From NCBI GenBank assembly GCA_964569555.1, contig CAZMTT010000024.1, positions 1 through 16,359 of the forward strand: a stretch of DNA of 16,359 nt. Direction: 5' to 3'. The stretch comes from G020353235 sp964569555 (GTDB taxonomy: Bacteria > Chloroflexota > Dehalococcoidia > Dehalococcoidales > JAUYDJ01). Each line of letters begins with the position of its first letter. The stretch's first letter is position 1. The position numbers and the translations under genes are program-made. Shown here piece after piece: positions 13,961 to 16,359 of the stretch. The notes below the pieces were generated by a model. That model worked only from the letters and a program-made list of their open reading frames with translations. It was not told the origin of the DNA and made no database searches.

Positions 13961-13978
13961 AGTTACCCCTTTAGACTG

Positions 13979-14008
13979 TTGACAGTTGACTTCGGCTTAT
14001 GGTAAACT
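13979..14008 (+). promoter_or_regulatory. Sigma-70-type promoter of the rpsL-rpsG-fusA operon
   Basis: A consensus TTGACA (13979-13984) is followed after 18 bases by TAAACT (14003-14008). Transcription would start around 14014-14017, immediately before the first strand of the structured leader. Confidence 0.65.
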
Positions 14009-14017
14009 AACAAATTA

Positions 14018-14121
14018 CTGTCCACTAGTTTGGCCATTAATCGATAGATTAAAGTCTATGGTCCAATCTATCGGTGCCTAATGGATGAGCTTTGGCTCAT
14101 CCATTGATATTGTGTGGACAG
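14018..14121 (+). ncRNA. Structured 5' leader of rpsL: three-way junction
   Basis: The predicted leader RNA can close on itself. P1 pairs CTGTCCAC (14018-14025) with GTGGACAG (14114-14121). Inside it, P2 pairs CGATAGATT (14042-14050) with AATCTATCG (14065-14073) around a 14-base loop, and P3 pairs AATGGATGAGC (14080-14090) with GCTCATCCATT (14095-14105) around TTTG. All three stems are perfect. An alternative helix, CCATTA (14034-14039) with TAATGG (14079-14084), would extend P2 and break the base of P3. P1 ends one base before the AAGGAG Shine-Dalgarno. No U-tract follows P3, so attenuation by a simple terminator is unlikely; control of translation start, perhaps by S12 or S7 binding, is the inference. 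Confidence 0.6.
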
Positions 14122-14132
14122 AAAGGAGAAAA

Positions 14133-14564
14133 TTGCCGACAGTTAATCAGCTTGTCCATAAAGGGCGCAAAAAGCTGGGTAGTAAAACCACCGCGCCCGC
14201 GCTGCGGATTACCTACAATGCCCTGAAAAACCGGACCACGGAGGGTAAGGGTTCTCCGCAGAGGCGGGGGGTCTGCATGCAGGTTAAGACGACTACCCCC
14301 AAGAAGCCCAACTCGGCACTGCGCAAGATTGCCCGGGTAAGGCTGACCAATGGCATCGAAGTTACCGCCTACATCCCCGGTGAGGGACACGAACTGCAAG
14401 AGCATTCGGTGGTCCTGCTGCGGGGCGGGCGGGTAAAGGACCTGCCTGGCGTGCGCTACCATATCGTCCGCGGGGCACTGGATGCCAGCGGGGTGGCTAA
14501 TCGACGCCAGAGCCGTAGCCGTTACGGTGCCAAACGAACCAAAGCCGTGGTTGAGGAAACCTAA
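14133..14564 (+). CDS. rpsL: 30S ribosomal protein S12
   Basis: S12 sits at the decoding centre of the small subunit. The 143-residue product starts PTVNQLVHKGRKK and holds TTPKKPNSALRK (both lysines of the streptomycin-contact loop intact, as in sensitive strains), YIPGEGHELQEHSVVLLRGG, and VKDLPGVRYHIVRGALD, including the aspartate that RimO thiomethylates in other bacteria. An in-frame ATG at 14085 lies within the leader hairpin and would add 16 residues foreign to S12. TTG 14133, four bases after AGGAG (14124-14128) and giving the canonical N-terminus, is the start. The tail ends RTKAVVEET, somewhat longer than the E. coli form. First gene of the str operon; the rpsG start is 28 bases downstream. 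Confidence 0.97.
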   Translation: MPTVNQLVHKGRKKLGSKTTAPALRITYNALKNRTTEGKGSPQRRGVCMQVKTTTPKKPNSALRKIARVRLTNGIEVTAYIPGEGHELQEHSVVLLRGGRVKDLPGVRYHIVRGALDASGVANRRQSRSRYGAKRTKAVVEET

Positions 14565-14592
14565 TTAGCTAAAGGAGTTTCGGAGAGGTAAA

Positions 14593-15063
14593 ATGCCAAG
14601 GCGAGCCAGAGTTTTTAAAAGGGAAAAATTCCCCGAGGCTAAATATAACAATGCCACCCTAGCCAAGCTGATTAATAAGATAATGAAGCGGGGCAAAAAG
14701 TCCACTGCGGAGAGCATTATCTACGATGCCCTGGATATTATAGAACAGCGGGGCGCCAAGTCCCCGGTCAGTGTGGTGGAACAGGCGGTGCGTAATGCCA
14801 CCCCCCTTCTTGAGGTGAAACCACGCCGGGTTGGTGGGGCTACCTACCAGGTGCCGATAGAGGTCCGCCCGGAGCGGGGTACCTCGCTAGCCCTGCGCTG
14901 GCTACTGAAATCAGCCGGGACCAGGGCGGGCAAATCAATGGCCGAGAAGCTGGCGGCGGAATTTATTGATGCCTCCAATGAACAAGGCGCCACTATTAAA
15001 AAACGTGATGATACCCACAAAATGGCCGAGGCTAACCGGGCCTTTGCCCATTACCGGTGGTGA
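14593..15063 (+). CDS. rpsG: 30S ribosomal protein S7
   Basis: S7 starts assembly of the 30S head by binding the 3' domain of 16S rRNA and contacts the E-site tRNA. The 156 residues match the standard bacterial length. Clear landmarks are MPRRARVFKREKFPEAKYNN, LINKIMKRGKKSTAE, AVRNATPLLEVKPRRVGGATYQVP, and the C-terminal HKMAEANRAFAHYRW. ATG 14593 has GGAGAGG (14582-14588) upstream, with a second AAGGAG at 14572. In E. coli, S7 represses the operon through a structured rpsL-rpsG spacer. Here the spacer is only 28 bases, so any such control must lie elsewhere, possibly in the leader at 14018-14121. Confidence 0.97.
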   Translation: MPRRARVFKREKFPEAKYNNATLAKLINKIMKRGKKSTAESIIYDALDIIEQRGAKSPVSVVEQAVRNATPLLEVKPRRVGGATYQVPIEVRPERGTSLALRWLLKSAGTRAGKSMAEKLAAEFIDASNEQGATIKKRDDTHKMAEANRAFAHYRW

Positions 15064-15088
15064 GGGGATATAGAGGGATATACATTCT

Positions 15089-16359
15089 ATGGTCAGAAAT
15101 CCGATGCCAATAACACCCAAAATAGACGACAGACTTATGCCCGGGCGCTTCCCGCTGGAGCGGGTGCGCAACATTGGCATTATTGCCCATATTGACGCCG
15201 GTAAGACCACCGTCACCGAGAGGATACTTTATTACACCGGACGCACCTATAAAATCGGCGATGTGGACGAAGGCACCACGGTGATGGACTGGATGAAAGA
15301 AGAGCGGGAACGCGGTATTACCATCACCTCGGCGGCGACCACCTGCTACTGGCAGGAGCACCGCATCAATATTATTGATACCCCGGGCCATGTGGACTTT
15401 ACCGCTGAAGTTGAGCGCAGCCTCAGAGTGCTTGATGGCGGGGTGGTTGTCTTTGATGCCGTGGCCGGGGTTGAAGCCCAGTCAGAGACAGTATGGCGTC
15501 AGGCGGACCGCTATCGGGTGCCCCGTATCTGCTTTATCAACAAGATGGACCGCGTCGGAGCTAATTTCAACCGCACTATAGCTATGATTGAAAAGCGTCT
15601 CAAAGCCAAACCCCTGCCGATACAAGTCCCCCTGGGCAGTGAAGCCTCATTTGAAGGCATTATTGACCTGGTAGAAAACAAGGCATGGCACTTTGATGAG
15701 GACCCCAAGTCAGAGCCAATAGAAGTAGCCATTCCCAAGCACGAGCAAGCCAGATGTGCCGAGTTTCGCCAGGCATTAATTGAAAAACTGGCTGAAGAAG
15801 ACGAGTGGATTATGACTGCCTATCTCAACGAGGATAAAATCACCGCCGCCGAGCTAAAAGCCGCCTTAAGAAGGGTAACCCTGGCCAATAAGGGAGTGCC
15901 CATTCTGTGTGGTAGCGCCCTGAGGAATAAAGGCGTCCAGCCGTTACTTGAGGCTATTATCAACTACCTGCCCTCACCATTAGATGTGCCGCCAGTAAAG
16001 GCGATTGACAGCCGTAAGGGCACCGAAGTTACCCGCCCGGCCAGCGATGATACGCCTCTTTCGGCGCTAGCCTTCAAGGTTGTCACCGACCCCTTTGTCG
16101 GCCGGCTGGTCTACCTGAGGGTCTACTCCGGTAGAGTAAAATCGAGAGCTCAGATATTTAACGCCGCCCGGGATGAGAGAGAGCGCATCGGGCGGCTACT
16201 TTTAATGCATGCCAACCGCCGTGAGGAAGTAGCCGAAGCCAGCACCGGCGATATCGTGGGTAGCCTGGGGCTAAGGCATACCTTCACCGGCGACACCCTA
16301 TGCGACCCGTCCCACCCGCTGCTTCTGGAATCTATCCGCTTCCCGCAGCCGGTGCTCTC
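15089..16359 (+). CDS. fusA: Translation elongation factor G (partial, runs off the right edge)
   Basis: EF-G is the GTPase that moves tRNAs and mRNA through the ribosome after peptide transfer. The frame is open from ATG 15089 to the window end (423 codons, C-terminus missing). GTPase motifs are AHIDAGKTT (G1), RGITITSAATT (G2), DTPGHVDF (G3), NKMDR (G4) and CGSALRNKGVQPLL (G5 region). Domain II follows, with FKVVTDPFVGRLVYLRVYSG and GDIVGSLGL. The N-terminus is about 15 residues longer than usual before PLERVRNIGIIAHI. ATG 15089 has only a distant AGAGGG (15072-15077), and internal ATGs at 15104 and 15137 are alternatives, so the start is uncertain. It lies 25 bases after rpsG in the normal str order; the tuf gene would be expected downstream, outside the window. 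Confidence 0.95.
   Translation, partial: MVRNPMPITPKIDDRLMPGRFPLERVRNIGIIAHIDAGKTTVTERILYYTGRTYKIGDVDEGTTVMDWMKEERERGITITSAATTCYWQEHRINIIDTPGHVDFTAEVERSLRVLDGGVVVFDAVAGVEAQSETVWRQADRYRVPRICFINKMDRVGANFNRTIAMIEKRLKAKPLPIQVPLGSEASFEGIIDLVENKAWHFDEDPKSEPIEVAIPKHEQARCAEFRQALIEKLAEEDEWIMTAYLNEDKITAAELKAALRRVTLANKGVPILCGSALRNKGVQPLLEAIINYLPSPLDVPPVKAIDSRKGTEVTRPASDDTPLSALAFKVVTDPFVGRLVYLRVYSGRVKSRAQIFNAARDERERIGRLLLMHANRREEVAEASTGDIVGSLGLRHTFTGDTLCDPSHPLLLESIRFPQPVL

Noticed and set aside
14080..14105. 11-bp hairpin before rpsL as an intrinsic terminator
   Set aside because: No run of U follows (GATATTGTG), so it fits a leader structure rather than a terminator.
14085..14132. Longer S12 starting at ATG 14085
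   Set aside because: The start would lie in the leader hairpin, adds 16 non-S12 residues, and the TTG at 14133 has a Shine-Dalgarno and the canonical S12 N-terminus.
1..16359. CRISPR arrays, insertion sequences or large repeats
   Set aside because: No regularly spaced repeats, transposase genes or long inverted repeats were seen on reading the window.

Overview
The window reads as a fragment of a draft bacterial genome (a 10-base N run at 8177-8186 marks a scaffold join). It most likely comes from an anaerobic member of the Chloroflexota, in or near class Dehalococcoidia. This placement is inference from gene content: an HgcAB-like corrinoid/ferredoxin fusion next to a methyltransferase, a YedE/TusA/DUF3343 sulfur-selenium cluster, and frequent TTG and GTG starts with strong Shine-Dalgarno sites. 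No rRNA or other decisive marker is present, so the taxonomy is tentative.

Layout. Positions 2-280 (+) hold the end of a DUF1998/MrfA-type helicase. From 309 to 5060 (+) runs a tight six-gene cluster: CPA2 cation/proton antiporter, Lgt-like protein, YedE-like transporter, DUF3343 protein with an extra C-terminal domain, NnrD/ribokinase-like kinase, and a TusA-family carrier; two of its junctions are ATGA overlaps. From 7515 down to 5088 (-) lies a three-gene operon: beta-CASP metallo-beta-lactamase RNase, LOG-family nucleotide hydrolase, and a small DUF5661-like protein. A divergent promoter pair at 7595-7677 separates it from a (+) pair at 7693-9483: a class I SAM methyltransferase (interrupted by the gap) and an HgcAB-like fusion. 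An AT-richer accessory pair follows on (-), 9518-10758: an unknown 175-residue protein and a zinc-ribbon phospholipase-D-like protein, placed directly 3' of tRNA-Leu(UAG). Then come a rhomboid protease and a flavodoxin-like protein (+), a ClC-family protein (-), tRNA-Lys(CUU) (-), and finally the str operon rpsL-rpsG-fusA (+), with fusA running off the window.

The most interesting signals are three. First, the rpsL leader (14018-14121) can fold into a closed three-way junction: an 8-bp closing stem and two perfect hairpins, beginning about where the predicted promoter would start transcription and ending beside the Shine-Dalgarno sequence. One segment also has an alternative pairing partner. 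This looks like an uncharacterised ribosomal-protein leader. Second, the HgcA/HgcB-like fusion keeps the corrinoid-ligand cysteine but has lost the rest of the canonical cap-helix motif and one ferredoxin cysteine, so it is probably a corrinoid methyl-transfer protein of another function. Third, the island pair next to tRNA-Leu is a candidate small accessory (possibly defence) module.
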